From NCBI RefSeq assembly GCF_007556705.1, contig NZ_VJOL01000029.1:1-35671 (forward strand): a stretch of DNA of 35,671 nt, written 5' to 3'. The number at the start of each line of letters is the position of its first letter. The first letter of the stretch is position 1. The notes below the pieces were generated by a model. The model did no database searches. It was not told where the DNA came from and saw nothing but the letters and a program-made list of their open reading frames with translations. Below are positions 16,041 to 24,314 of the stretch, in pieces. Source of the DNA: Tepidimonas thermarum. Its GTDB lineage: Bacteria > Pseudomonadota > Gammaproteobacteria > Burkholderiales > Burkholderiaceae_C. A program made the position numbers and the translations under genes.

Positions 16041-16891
16041 GTCAAGCTTGAAGTCACAGAAGGCGCGCACGCACGGGCGGCACGGGTGAACAGACGGTCG
16101 AAATTGGCGCTGGTGGCCTCGGCCACGGCCTCGACGGACAGGCCTTTGAGCTCGGCCAATTGCGCGGCCACATACGGCACCCACGCGGGTGTGTTGGTTT
16201 TGCCGCGATGCGGCACCGGGGCCAAATAGGGGCTGTCGGTTTCGATCAGGCAGCGGTCCAGCGGCACGAAGCGTGCCACCTCGCGCAAATCGGTGGCATT
16301 TTTGAACGTCAATATGCCCGAAAACGAAATGTCAAAACCCAAGTCGAGGGCGGCGCGCGCCACCTCACGCGTTTCCGTGAAGCAGTGAAACACGCCCCGC
16401 GCGGGCGGACCACCCCCGTCGGTGCGGCTGGTGCAACCGCCCTCCTCGCGCAAAATGGCCAGGGTGTCCTCCGACGCGGCCCGGGTGTGGATGATCAGCG
16501 GCAAGTCCGTCTGGCGCGCGGCGCGGATGTGGACGCGGAAGCGCTCGCGTTGCCAGGCCATGTCGGCAACCGACCGTTCGCCCAAGCGGTAGTAATCGAG
16601 CCCCGTCTCGCCGATGCCCACGACACGCGGCAGTGCCGCGCGCTCGACGAGATCGGCCAACATGGGCTCGCGCACCCCTTCGTTGTCCGGGTGCACGCCG
16701 ACCGTGGCCCACAGCTCGGGGTCGCCCGTCGCGGCGTCGAGTGCCAGCCGGTGCACGGCGTCGAAGCCTTCGAGCGTCGTGCAAATGCACAGCGCGCGGT
16801 GCACGCGCGCCGCGCGCATGGCGGCCAGCACGTCCGGGTACATGGCCTGGAGTTCCGGAAAATCCAAGTGGCAGTGCGAATCGGTAAACAT
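16037..16891 (-). CDS. tatD: TatD-family metal-dependent hydrolase
   Basis: This 284-residue TIM-barrel hydrolase has the whole TatD metal site: FTDSHCHLDF (HxH), GIGETGLDYYR (Glu), IHTRAA (His), FHCFTET (His) and ETDSPYLAP (Asp). TatD proteins act as 3'-5' exonucleases or deoxyribonucleases, though cellular roles vary. A Gly-rich insertion (EEGGCTSRTDGGGPPARG) precedes the FHCF motif and is longer than in E. coli. It follows pilZ by 64 bp and overlaps the ankyrin gene by 4 bp. The ATG at 16891 gives the standard N-terminus MFTDSHCH. Confidence 0.93.
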   Translation of the reverse strand: MFTDSHCHLDFPELQAMYPDVLAAMRAARVHRALCICTTLEGFDAVHRLALDAATGDPELWATVGVHPDNEGVREPMLADLVERAALPRVVGIGETGLDYYRLGERSVADMAWQRERFRVHIRAARQTDLPLIIHTRAASEDTLAILREEGGCTSRTDGGGPPARGVFHCFTETREVARAALDLGFDISFSGILTFKNATDLREVARFVPLDRCLIETDSPYLAPVPHRGKTNTPAWVPYVAAQLAELKGLSVEAVAEATSANFDRLFTRAARACAPSVTSSLT

Positions 16892-16955
16892 GGCAGATGG
16901 CGCCGGATCGGCGCGGTCAACGGTCGGGGCGCCAGCGCAGGGACGCCCCAGGGGG

Positions 16956-17336
16956 TCAAAGGGTCTGGGTAGGCCGGTCGGATGCCAAGTGCGCGCCGAG
17001 GATTTCTTCGATGCGTGCCTTGAGGGCGCGTGACTTTTCATCCGCCGGAAAGCGCACGCCGATGCCCTGCGTGCGCGCACCGGCCACGCCCGGTGGGTTG
17101 ATCCACGCGACCTTGCCCGCAATCGGGTAGCGTTGCGGGTCGTCGGGCAGCGTCAGCAGCACGTACACATCCTGCCCCAAGGTGTATTGGCGCGACGACG
17201 GCACGAAAATACCGCCCTCGGTGAACAGGGGGATGTAGGCGGCATAGAGCGCGCCCTTTTCCTTGATGGTGAGTTGGATAACGGTGGGGCGCGCGTGGGT
17301 GCCAGCGTCGCCACCGGCCGATGGGCCCATAGTCAT
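16956..17336 (-). CDS. pilZ: PilZ-domain type IV pilus protein
   Basis: The 126-residue protein is a single PilZ domain. Its position directly after holB and before tatD matches the location of the founding pilZ gene of Pseudomonas. The RxxxR and (D/N)xSxxG motifs that bind cyclic di-GMP are not seen: the corresponding region reads TIKEKGALYAAYIPLFTEGGIFVPS. The Pseudomonas protein likewise lacks these and works in type IV pilus assembly without the nucleotide, so I infer the same here. No pilus structural gene is in the window. The start lies 2 bp after the holB stop; a second ATG two codons on (17330) is equally possible. Confidence 0.88.
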   Translation of the reverse strand: MTMGPSAGGDAGTHARPTVIQLTIKEKGALYAAYIPLFTEGGIFVPSSRQYTLGQDVYVLLTLPDDPQRYPIAGKVAWINPPGVAGARTQGIGVRFPADEKSRALKARIEEILGAHLASDRPTQTL

Positions 17337-17338
17337 GG

Positions 17339-18391
17339 TCACGAGTGTAGCGCCGCTGCAGGGTGTGGTTCGCCCGCACCGCGGCTGGGGCGTGCGAAGA
17401 CCGCCCGGGTGCGCTCGGCCCAGGCCTCGTTCCACAACCCTGGCTGGACGGGGTGTTCCACGCTGCGGGCGGCTTGCTGCAGCGCCCGCCAATAGGCGTC
17501 CAGGCGTGCCGGTACCGGCACCGGCGGCACGGCTTCGGCCGGGAAATACCGCGGCGGCGCACCCGTGGCAACGGCCAGCGCGTCGTGGCACAGCAGCATG
17601 AACACCTGCAGTTGTCGCGCCAGCGGCCACTCGGCCATGGCCGATGCGTCGCCTTGGGCCAGCCGCCGCGGCAGGGCGGCCCACAGCGCGTCGGTCAAGC
17701 CCAAACGCACCCAGGCCAGCGCCTCCTGCGGGCGTGCGCCTGCAGCACGCCAGCAAGCCGCCACGTCGGCGGCGCTCGCATCGGGCCGCTCGGCCGCCGC
17801 CACCTGCTGCAGCCAAGCCTGCCCCTCGGACTCGGTGGGCCAGGCCATGGTGTGCGACTGGCAACGGCTGCCGATGGTGGGCAGCAGCAGGTGCGCCGCC
17901 TCTGTTGCCAGGATGAAGCGCACCCGCCCCGGCGGCTCCTCCAGCGTTTTGAGCAGGGTGTTGGCCGATTCCGGGTTGAGGCGCTCGGCCGGGTGGATCA
18001 GCACCACCTTGCCCTGCCCCCGCGCCTGCGTCACCTGCGTGAAGGCCACCGCGGCCCGCGTGGCCTCCACGCGTATCTGGCGGCTGGGTTTGATCTCTTT
18101 GCGCTCGAGGCGCTCCTGCGTCAGCGCATCCAGTGGCCACCCCAGTTCCAGCGCCTGTTGCTCGGGCATGAGCACGAACAGGTCGGCGTGCGTGCGCACC
18201 TCCACCGCATGGCACGACGAACACGTGCCGCAGGCGCCGTCGGGCCCCGGCTGCTCGCACAGCCAGGTGCGCGCCAGCGCCAGCGCCAGGTCATACTGCC
18301 CCAGGCCCGCCGGCCCGGCGAGCAGGACCGCATGCCCCTGCAAGCGCAGCACATCGCGCAGCTGACGTTGCAACCACGGCGCCAGGCTCAT
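17339..18391 (-). CDS. holB: DNA polymerase III subunit delta prime
   Basis: HolB is the stator of the clamp loader that places the beta clamp on DNA. The 350 residues contain the zinc module ([16 protein letters not shown]), the [18 protein letters not shown] segment with the SRC motif ([10 protein letters not shown]) typical of clamp-loader subunits, and a C-terminal helical region. The Walker A position reads [11 protein letters not shown], without the Lys, which is normal for delta prime because it does not hydrolyse ATP (E. coli HolB also lacks it). The gene overlaps tmk by 4 bp (ATGA) and is followed 2 bp later by pilZ. Confidence 0.94.
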   Translation of the reverse strand: MSLAPWLQRQLRDVLRLQGHAVLLAGPAGLGQYDLALALARTWLCEQPGPDGACGTCSSCHAVEVRTHADLFVLMPEQQALELGWPLDALTQERLERKEIKPSRQIRVEATRAAVAFTQVTQARGQGKVVLIHPAERLNPESANTLLKTLEEPPGRVRFILATEAAHLLLPTIGSRCQSHTMAWPTESEGQAWLQQVAAAERPDASAADVAACWRAAGARPQEALAWVRLGLTDALWAALPRRLAQGDASAMAEWPLARQLQVFMLLCHDALAVATGAPPRYFPAEAVPPVPVPARLDAYWRALQQAARSVEHPVQPGLWNEAWAERTRAVFARPSRGAGEPHPAAALHS

Positions 18392-19038
18392 GGCAACCAC
18401 CCCCGCTGGCGGCAGGCATCTTGCACCTGCTGCCACACCGCGGGCACGTCCAGCGCCGCGTCGATGCGCACGATGCGCTGCGGCGCCTCCTGCGCGCGCT
18501 GCGCGTAGCCAGCGGCCACGCGTTCGAAAAACGCTTGCGGCTCGGATTCGAACTTGTCGGGCGCACGGGCGCCCGCCAGGCGCGCGGCGGCCACCGCCGG
18601 TGGCACATCGAACCAAAGGGTCATGTCGGGCTGCCGCCAGCCCGACGGCGTGGTCTGGACCCAGCCCTCGAGCGTGCGCAGGATGCCCAGATCGAAACCG
18701 CGCCCGTGGCCCTGGTAGGCAAAGGTGGCATCGGTGAAGCGGTCGCACAGCACCACGCCCCCCGCCAGCAGAGCGGGCTCGATCACGCGGACCAGATGGT
18801 CGCGCCGCGCGGCAAACATCAACAGCGCCTCGGTCAGCGCATCCATGCCCGTGTGCAGCAGACACGCCCGCAGCTCCTCGGCCAGCGGCGTGCCGCCGGG
18901 CTCGCGCGTCACCGTGACCGCGTAGCCCTGGTGGCGCAGCGCATCCGCCAGGGCGGTGATGTGGGTGGACTTCCCTGCCCCATCGATGCCCTCGAAGGTG
19001 ATGAACAGACCAGTGGCAGGAGGCGCGACGACACTCAT
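18388..19038 (-). CDS. tmk: Thymidylate kinase
   Basis: Tmk phosphorylates dTMP to dTDP with ATP in the cytoplasm. The 216-residue protein shows the P-loop GIDGAGKST (residues 17-25), the [14 protein letters not shown] substrate segment, and [18 protein letters not shown], which holds the DR(F/Y) motif and the LID-like glycine region. Length is normal. It overlaps the glycosyltransferase gene upstream and holB downstream, each by 4 bp, indicating tight translational coupling. The ATG at 19038 matches the overlap and the family N-terminus. Confidence 0.95.
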   Translation of the reverse strand: MSVVAPPATGLFITFEGIDGAGKSTHITALADALRHQGYAVTVTREPGGTPLAEELRACLLHTGMDALTEALLMFAARRDHLVRVIEPALLAGGVVLCDRFTDATFAYQGHGRGFDLGILRTLEGWVQTTPSGWRQPDMTLWFDVPPAVAAARLAGARAPDKFESEPQAFFERVAAGYAQRAQEAPQRIVRIDAALDVPAVWQQVQDACRQRGWLP

Positions 19039-20576
19039 GGCCGCTGATGGTACACGGCTGCACCCTCCGGGCACGGGCGCTGGTGGGTGGTCCACACCTG
19101 CGCCTCCACCGCCAACCCCGAATCGGGCAACCGCCTGTGGGGCCAGACGCGCCTGACCACGGGGCCGGCGGGCGCAAACCCCAAAGCGCTGAGCCGCTCG
19201 GCGTTGGCCAGAGGCGTCGCCGCGTCGACGAGCACGATGGCGCAGATGCGGGTGCCCTCCCACACCGGCGGGGCACTTTCGCGGTACAGCACCCGGCGCC
19301 CGCGCTGCCCGTATGCCGCCAGCGCACCGGCAAGCTGGATGGGCCGCGCCACGACCACGGCATCATCCGGCCCCAGGCGGTCAACCCAGGCGGCCACCTC
19401 CCGCACGGGCAGGCGGTTGGGCGATGCCGTCCCATGCTGTGCCAGCCACCAAGGCCGCCACAGCAGCAGGGCCAAACCGGTTATCACCAACGCGGCCGCC
19501 GTGGCCTGGATAACCCCAGAACGGCGCTCGATGGCCGGCGCAGCCCACGCTGCCAGCAGCGCCAGCAGCGGTGCGGCCAGGGGCATGATCCAACGCTCCC
19601 GCACGTCGGTGAGAAGGCCAGTGGCCACCATCGCCCCCATGGCGCTAACCACCACCGCGGCGTAAAGGAACGCATACCGCCCCCAAGGCGGTAGCGTGCT
19701 TGCAGACACCGGCGCCCTGGCCATTTGACAGGGCCAGCGGCGGGTCAGTCCCCACAGAAGGGCCAGCGGCAACCCCAGGTGGGCGATCCATGCCACCACC
19801 AGCTCGACGGTGCCGTGCCACGGGCCGTGCGCCACACCGGAGAGCATTTTTTCGGCAATGGGTGCCTGGACCGTATCCCAGTTGCGCATCACGACACTGG
19901 CGTGCCACGCGAGCGGGACCAGACCCGGCGCCATCCACGCGAGGCCCCGCACCCAGGGCATCACGGTATGGCGACCCTGGCCGACCGACCCTGCCAGCGC
20001 CGACCGCCGTGCGGCCACGAGCGCCAACAGGCCGCAAGCACCCACGGCCATGGCGGTGTTGTACTTCGACATCAGCGCAGCCGTGATCGCGATCCCCAGT
20101 GCCAGCCAGCGTGTCGGGCGCATCGCCGCGGCGTCGCCCCGCAACAAGGGCGCACCGGCGGCCAGTGCACCCACAACGCTTGCGGTCGCCAGCAGGCTGT
20201 GGGTCAGGGTACGGGGGCCATCCCACAGCAGCAGGGCTGGCGTCAGTGCCCACCAGCCGGCGGCTGCCGCCGCGCGTGGGCGGTGCGTCAACTGTTCCAC
20301 GACACTCGCCGTGCCCACACCGATGGTGCACAGCGCGGCGACTTTGACCACCATCACCGCCTGCAACGCGCTCAGCGGCAACACGCCACACAAGCCCGCG
20401 ACCAGCCACTCGAACAAGGGCGGTTGCGCACCGTACAGGGGCAGCAGCGCTTGGCGATGCAGCACTTGCTCGGCTTCATCGAACTCCAATGCGGGCGTCA
20501 CGACCAGCCGGCCAACGGCCCACAGCCCGTACACCAGGGCCAACAGCGCCCCCCAACGCCACCGGTCGCGCTTCAT
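19035..20576 (-). CDS. Membrane glycosyltransferase, ArnT/PMT (GT-C) superfamily
   Basis: This 513-residue protein has many hydrophobic segments and starts with a membrane helix followed by LEFDEAEQ, in which Asp33-Glu34 match the catalytic DE pair in the first periplasmic loop of GT-C enzymes such as ArnT and dolichyl-phosphate mannosyltransferase relatives. These enzymes move a sugar from a lipid-phosphate carrier onto lipid A, protein or another acceptor on the periplasmic side. Donor and acceptor cannot be read from sequence. It sits between mltG and tmk, where most bacteria have no gene, with 4 bp ATGA overlaps on both sides, so it is a full member of this transcript. Confidence 0.88.
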   Translation of the reverse strand: MKRDRWRWGALLALVYGLWAVGRLVVTPALEFDEAEQVLHRQALLPLYGAQPPLFEWLVAGLCGVLPLSALQAVMVVKVAALCTIGVGTASVVEQLTHRPRAAAAAGWWALTPALLLWDGPRTLTHSLLATASVVGALAAGAPLLRGDAAAMRPTRWLALGIAITAALMSKYNTAMAVGACGLLALVAARRSALAGSVGQGRHTVMPWVRGLAWMAPGLVPLAWHASVVMRNWDTVQAPIAEKMLSGVAHGPWHGTVELVVAWIAHLGLPLALLWGLTRRWPCQMARAPVSASTLPPWGRYAFLYAAVVVSAMGAMVATGLLTDVRERWIMPLAAPLLALLAAWAAPAIERRSGVIQATAAALVITGLALLLWRPWWLAQHGTASPNRLPVREVAAWVDRLGPDDAVVVARPIQLAGALAAYGQRGRRVLYRESAPPVWEGTRICAIVLVDAATPLANAERLSALGFAPAGPVVRRVWPHRRLPDSGLAVEAQVWTTHQRPCPEGAAVYHQRP

Positions 20577-21613
20577 CGATTGCCTTGATACCGCCGCACC
20601 GCCCGGTTGTGTTCCTCGAGGGTGTGGCTGAACGCGCTCGAGCCGTCGCCGCGCGCCACGAAGTACAGCGCCCGACTGGCGGCCGGCTGGACCACCGCCT
20701 GCAACGACGCCCAGCCCGGTAGGGCGATCGGCGTCGGGGGCAAGCCGGCGCGGGTGTAGGTGTTGTACGGCGTGTCGGTCAGCAGATCACGACGGCGCAG
20801 ATTGCCGTCAAACGCTTCGCCCAGGCCGTAGATGACGGTCGGGTCGGTCTGCAGCCGCATGCCGATGCGCAGCCGGTTGAGAAACACCGCCGCCACCAGC
20901 GGCCGATCGGCTTCAAGCCCGGTTTCCTTTTCCACGATGCTGGCCAGGATCAACAACTCGTCGGGCGAACGCAGCGGCAGACCCGGTTGCCGCTGTGACC
21001 ACGCCTGCGCCAGGCGCGCGTCCATCGCGGCGGCGGCCTGCCGCAGCACGCGCGAGGCCGGCGAACGCTTGGGGTACAGGTAGGTGTCCGGGAAAAACCG
21101 CCCTTCCGCATGCGCCGCGGCCAGGCCCAGGTGGCGGGCCAGTGCCACCGGATCGTGGCCGGGGGGCAGATCGTCGATCAAATCGTCCGCCCCCCGCACC
21201 GCTTGCAGCACCTGACGGATGTTCCACCCCTCGACCAACGTCAGCCGCCGCAGCGCCTGCTCCCCCCGCACCAGCTTGTCCAGCAGCTGGACCGGGGTGG
21301 TGCCCGGCGCGATCTCGTAACTGCCGGCCTTGAGCGCGCGCGCCTGCCCCGAGAGCCGAAACCACGCAAACAAGGCCAGCGCCGGGGCCTCCACCCCAGA
21401 CGCCACCAGCGCATCGGCGACCTGGGCGGCCGACATCCCCGGCTCGATCACCACGTCGATGACCGGTTGGCCCTGCAGCCGCAACGGCAACGGGCGGTGC
21501 AGCCAGACCGCCACCGCGGTGGCGGCTGCCACCAGCAGCAGCGCCGCCAGCAGGGGCCAGCGCCAAACAGCGGAATGCGGGGGTTGCGGCACGGGTCTTT
21601 GTGGGGCCGCCAT
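20573..21613 (-). CDS. mltG: Endolytic murein transglycosylase MltG
   Basis: MltG cuts newly made glycan strands in the inner membrane and sets their length. The 346-residue protein has a short cytoplasmic N-terminus, one membrane helix (about 18-40), a LysM-like region, and the YceG domain with the catalytic Glu in LASIVEKETG. Further conserved segments are FFPDTYLY, TDPTVIYGLG and TPYNTYTRAGLPPTPIALPG. The ATG at 21613 was chosen because longer frames would extend into the divergent ygfZ leader. It heads the seven-gene operon running left, overlapping the next gene by 4 bp. Confidence 0.93.
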   Translation of the reverse strand: MAAPQRPVPQPPHSAVWRWPLLAALLLVAAATAVAVWLHRPLPLRLQGQPVIDVVIEPGMSAAQVADALVASGVEAPALALFAWFRLSGQARALKAGSYEIAPGTTPVQLLDKLVRGEQALRRLTLVEGWNIRQVLQAVRGADDLIDDLPPGHDPVALARHLGLAAAHAEGRFFPDTYLYPKRSPASRVLRQAAAAMDARLAQAWSQRQPGLPLRSPDELLILASIVEKETGLEADRPLVAAVFLNRLRIGMRLQTDPTVIYGLGEAFDGNLRRRDLLTDTPYNTYTRAGLPPTPIALPGWASLQAVVQPAASRALYFVARGDGSSAFSHTLEEHNRAVRRYQGNR

Positions 21614-21634
21614 ACGCGGCCCCAGGGGTGCGGG

Positions 21635-21662
21635 ACAATATGGGCCACGATGATAGTCGCAA
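21635..21662 (-). promoter_or_regulatory. Candidate promoter for the mltG operon
   Basis: On minus, TTGCGA (21662-21657) and TATTGT (21640-21635) are separated by 16 bp, each with 4 of 6 consensus bases. The start of transcription would be near 21628, about 15 bases before the mltG ATG. It lies in the 62 bp divergent region shared with ygfZ. Confidence 0.35.
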
Positions 21663-21675
21663 CCGCTGCCACGCC

Positions 21676-22614
21676 ATGAATCGCATCGACACCCCACACA
21701 CCACCGATGGGCCGACCTTGCACGGGATATGCCGCCTGGATGACTGGGGCGTGCTCAGCGCCCAGGGCGACGATACGGCCGCCTTCTTGCACGGCCAGTT
21801 GACACAAGATTTTTTGCTGCAGCGCGATGCCGAGGCGCGCCTGGCCGCCTACTGCACGCCCAAGGGCCGGATGTTGTTCAGCGCCATCGGCGTGCGGCGC
21901 GACGGCGCGATCTTGTTGTGTGCGCCGCGCGAGCGCATCGCCCCCACGCTCAAGCGCCTGTCGATGTTCGTGCTGCGGGCCAAGGTTCGGCTTGCCGACG
22001 CCACCGCGGATTGGGCACTGTGGGGGTGCGCCGGCGCTGCCGTGCCATCCGCCCTGCCTGCCGCGACGTGGTCGGTCTGGCACGACGGTGTACGCACCTG
22101 GGTGCGGCTGCCGCCTGGCGCGGGCACCGCACGTGCGCTGCTGCTGCAGCCCGCCGCCGAAGCCGCGCCGCAGGGCGCAGGCTTGGCGCTGCCCCATTGG
22201 CACTGGCTGGAGGTGATGAGCGGCGTCGCCCCCATCACGGAGCCGGTGGTGGAGGCGTTCGTTCCCCAGATGCTCAATTACGAATCCGTGGGCGGCGTCA
22301 ACTTCAAAAAAGGCTGCTACCCGGGGCAGGAGGTGGTGGCGCGCAGCCAGTTTCGCGGCACGCTCAAGCGCCGCGCGTTTTTGGTCCACGCCGACGCGCC
22401 GCTGACCGCGGGGCAAGCGGTGTTTCACGCCAGCGACCCCGAGCAGCCCGTGGGCATGGTGGCCCATGCCGCCCCCCACCCGGCCCACGGGTGGGACGCC
22501 ATCGTGTCCATGCAAACCAGCGCCGCCGACGGTCAGGCGCTGACCGTCGGTGCACCGGATGGCCCCGTGCTGCGCCTGCAACCCCTGCCCTACGAGCTGC
22601 TGCAGGACATCTGA
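21676..22614 (+). CDS. ygfZ: Folate-binding protein YgfZ (GcvT-like, iron-sulfur cluster maintenance)
   Basis: The 312-residue protein has the diagnostic KGCYPGQE motif at residues 212-219, with the redox-active Cys214, in the setting NYESVGGVNFKKGCYPGQEVVAR. YgfZ proteins bind tetrahydrofolate and support repair or assembly of certain iron-sulfur enzymes. The fold is that of the glycine-cleavage T protein without its aminomethyl activity. I chose ATG 21676 (MNRIDTPH), since the longer frame would begin at the divergent mltG start. The NRDE gene follows after 4 bp, so the two are probably co-transcribed. RlhA, a member of a Fe-S-associated family, lies further downstream. Confidence 0.92.
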   Translation: MNRIDTPHTTDGPTLHGICRLDDWGVLSAQGDDTAAFLHGQLTQDFLLQRDAEARLAAYCTPKGRMLFSAIGVRRDGAILLCAPRERIAPTLKRLSMFVLRAKVRLADATADWALWGCAGAAVPSALPAATWSVWHDGVRTWVRLPPGAGTARALLLQPAAEAAPQGAGLALPHWHWLEVMSGVAPITEPVVEAFVPQMLNYESVGGVNFKKGCYPGQEVVARSQFRGTLKRRAFLVHADAPLTAGQAVFHASDPEQPVGMVAHAAPHPAHGWDAIVSMQTSAADGQALTVGAPDGPVLRLQPLPYELLQDI

Positions 22615-22618
22615 CGCC

Positions 22619-23458
22619 ATGTGCCTGATTGCCTGGGCGGTGCAACAGGCCCCGGCTGCCCCCTTGTGGGTGGCCGCCAACCGCGACGAGGCATGGGAGC
22701 GCCCCACCCTGCCGTTGCATGCCTGGACCCTCCCCGACGGAATCCAGGTCTGGAGTGGGCGCGATGCCCGCGCCGGCGGCGCCTGGCTGGCTTTTGGGGC
22801 GACGGGCCGGGTGGCGATGCTGACCAACGTGCGTGCCTGGCCACCCGAGCCGCCGCGCGCGCGCAGCCGCGGCGAGCTGGTGACCCGTTGGCTCCAACGC
22901 GATGCGCCGCTCGATGGGGCCGCGTTCGCCGCCGCGCACGACGCCCGCGACTACAACGGCTGCAACCTGGTCCTGGGCGATGTGCGGCGCGGCCACTGGG
23001 CCTGGCTGACCAATCGGGATCCCGCGCGGCACACCGCCGACAGCGTATCAGCCAAACGCGTCCAGGGCTGGTGGATACGCGCGCTGCCCCCGGGGCTGTA
23101 TGGCCTGTCCAACGCCGCGCTCGACACCCCGTGGCCCAAGCTGCTGCGCCTCAAGGCCGCGTTGGGTGCAGCCTTGCACGCCCCCGACCATGACGCCGCG
23201 ACCGCGGCGCTGTGGGGGACGTTGCGCTCCCATGTGCCGGCGGCCGACGCCACCGAGCACCTGACGTCCAGCCCCTATGTGCACCTGCCCCAGCGCCGCT
23301 ACGGCACCCGCAGCAGCCTGGTTGCGCGCTGGGATGGCGCCGGTGCCCTCACGCTGACCGAGTGGACCTACCCCAGCCCGCAGGGGCCGCAGGCAGCCGA
23401 GCAGGCCGATCAGAGGCGGATTTCCATCGCCTGGTGCGCAATGCCCACCTCGTCGTAG
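22619..23458 (+). CDS. NRDE-family (TANGO2-like) protein
   Basis: The 279-residue protein begins MCLIAWA and carries the naming motif ANRDEAWERP near residues 20-29, with further conserved sequence (GRDARAGGAWLAF, RVAMLTNVR, NGCNLVLGD, GLYGLSNAALDTPWPK). This is the NRDE/TANGO2 family, whose N-terminal Cys2 has been suggested to act in an Ntn-hydrolase-like fold; work on animal relatives points to heme or lipid handling, but bacterial roles are not settled. It follows ygfZ by 4 bp. Its last 49 bp overlap the 3' end of the convergent thioesterase-GNAT gene, so the C-termini of both are encoded by the same DNA. Confidence 0.88.
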   Translation: MCLIAWAVQQAPAAPLWVAANRDEAWERPTLPLHAWTLPDGIQVWSGRDARAGGAWLAFGATGRVAMLTNVRAWPPEPPRARSRGELVTRWLQRDAPLDGAAFAAAHDARDYNGCNLVLGDVRRGHWAWLTNRDPARHTADSVSAKRVQGWWIRALPPGLYGLSNAALDTPWPKLLRLKAALGAALHAPDHDAATAALWGTLRSHVPAADATEHLTSSPYVHLPQRRYGTRSSLVARWDGAGALTLTEWTYPSPQGPQAAEQADQRRISIAWCAMPTSS

Positions 23459-24267
23459 GGCTCGCCCACCCGCCGCCAGCCCAGACGCTCGTAAAAGCCC
23501 ACGGCGGTGCGCTGCGCGCTCAGGCGCAGGGTGTGGTCGCCGCGTGCGCGCGCGGCGTCCACCAACGCCTGCAGCACGCGTGCCCCCACGCCACTGCCCC
23601 GCAGCACCCGGTGCACGGCCATGCGGCCGATCTTGCCCACCCCCGGCTCGGCCGTGAGCAACCGCCCCGTACCGACCGCCTGCCCCAGGTGGTTGTACGC
23701 CACCGCGTGCAGCGCGCTGGCATCGGCCGCGTCCCACTCTTCCGATTCCGGGATGCCCTGCTCGTCGACGAACACCGCGCGCCGCAGCGGCGCGGCATCG
23801 CGCTCCAGGGTGTGCCACGGGCCGGTGACGACGCGCAGCACCTCCTGGCCAGCCTCGTAGCGCTGCACCAGCTCGCGCAGCGCCGCCGGCACCGGGCGCG
23901 AGGTCTGCGTGGCCGGATCGGCAAACACATAGACGATCTCCGCCCCCACCAACGCGCGCTCGCCCAGGAACAGCGCACCGGTCATCGTCATCGACGAGTT
24001 GCCGATGCGCTCGCAGCGCAGCGCCACGTCCACCTGGTCATCCATGCGCGCGCTGGCGGCAAACTCCAGGGTGGCTTTTTTGACGTAGAGCTCGCCACCC
24101 AGCTGGTGCATCGCCTCGGCATAGGGCAGGCCCAGCGCGCGCCAGTACTCGGTGATGCCGACGTCGAAATACATCAGGTAGTGGGCGTTGAACACGATGC
24201 CCTGCATGTCCACCTCCGACCAGCGCACGCGCAGGCGGTGGAAGCAGCGGAATTCATGGCGTTTCAT
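23410..24267 (-). CDS. YbgC-like acyl-CoA thioesterase fused to a GNAT acetyltransferase
   Basis: The 285 residues hold two domains. Residues 1-135 are a hot-dog-fold thioesterase of the YbgC/FadM group, with the active-site segment VRWSEVDMQGIVFNAHYLMYFD containing the conserved Asp. Residues 140-285 are a GNAT acetyltransferase with VFVDEQGIPESEEWD and the acetyl-CoA-binding RGSGVGARVLQALV. The first part would hydrolyse acyl-CoA; the second would transfer an acyl group to an unknown amine. The joint is a single frame with no stop, so this is a real fusion. Transcription converges on the NRDE gene with a 49 bp overlap, and the start is 47 bp from the divergent rlhA. Confidence 0.9.
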   Translation of the reverse strand: MKRHEFRCFHRLRVRWSEVDMQGIVFNAHYLMYFDVGITEYWRALGLPYAEAMHQLGGELYVKKATLEFAASARMDDQVDVALRCERIGNSSMTMTGALFLGERALVGAEIVYVFADPATQTSRPVPAALRELVQRYEAGQEVLRVVTGPWHTLERDAAPLRRAVFVDEQGIPESEEWDAADASALHAVAYNHLGQAVGTGRLLTAEPGVGKIGRMAVHRVLRGSGVGARVLQALVDAARARGDHTLRLSAQRTAVGFYERLGWRRVGEPYDEVGIAHQAMEIRL

Positions 24268-24314
24268 GGCGGGATTTGGGACAATGATGGGTTTTTGGAC
24301 GACACGGCCCGATT

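Noticed and set aside
17339-18391. HolB lacks the Walker A lysine
   Set aside because: This is normal for delta prime and not a sign of damage.
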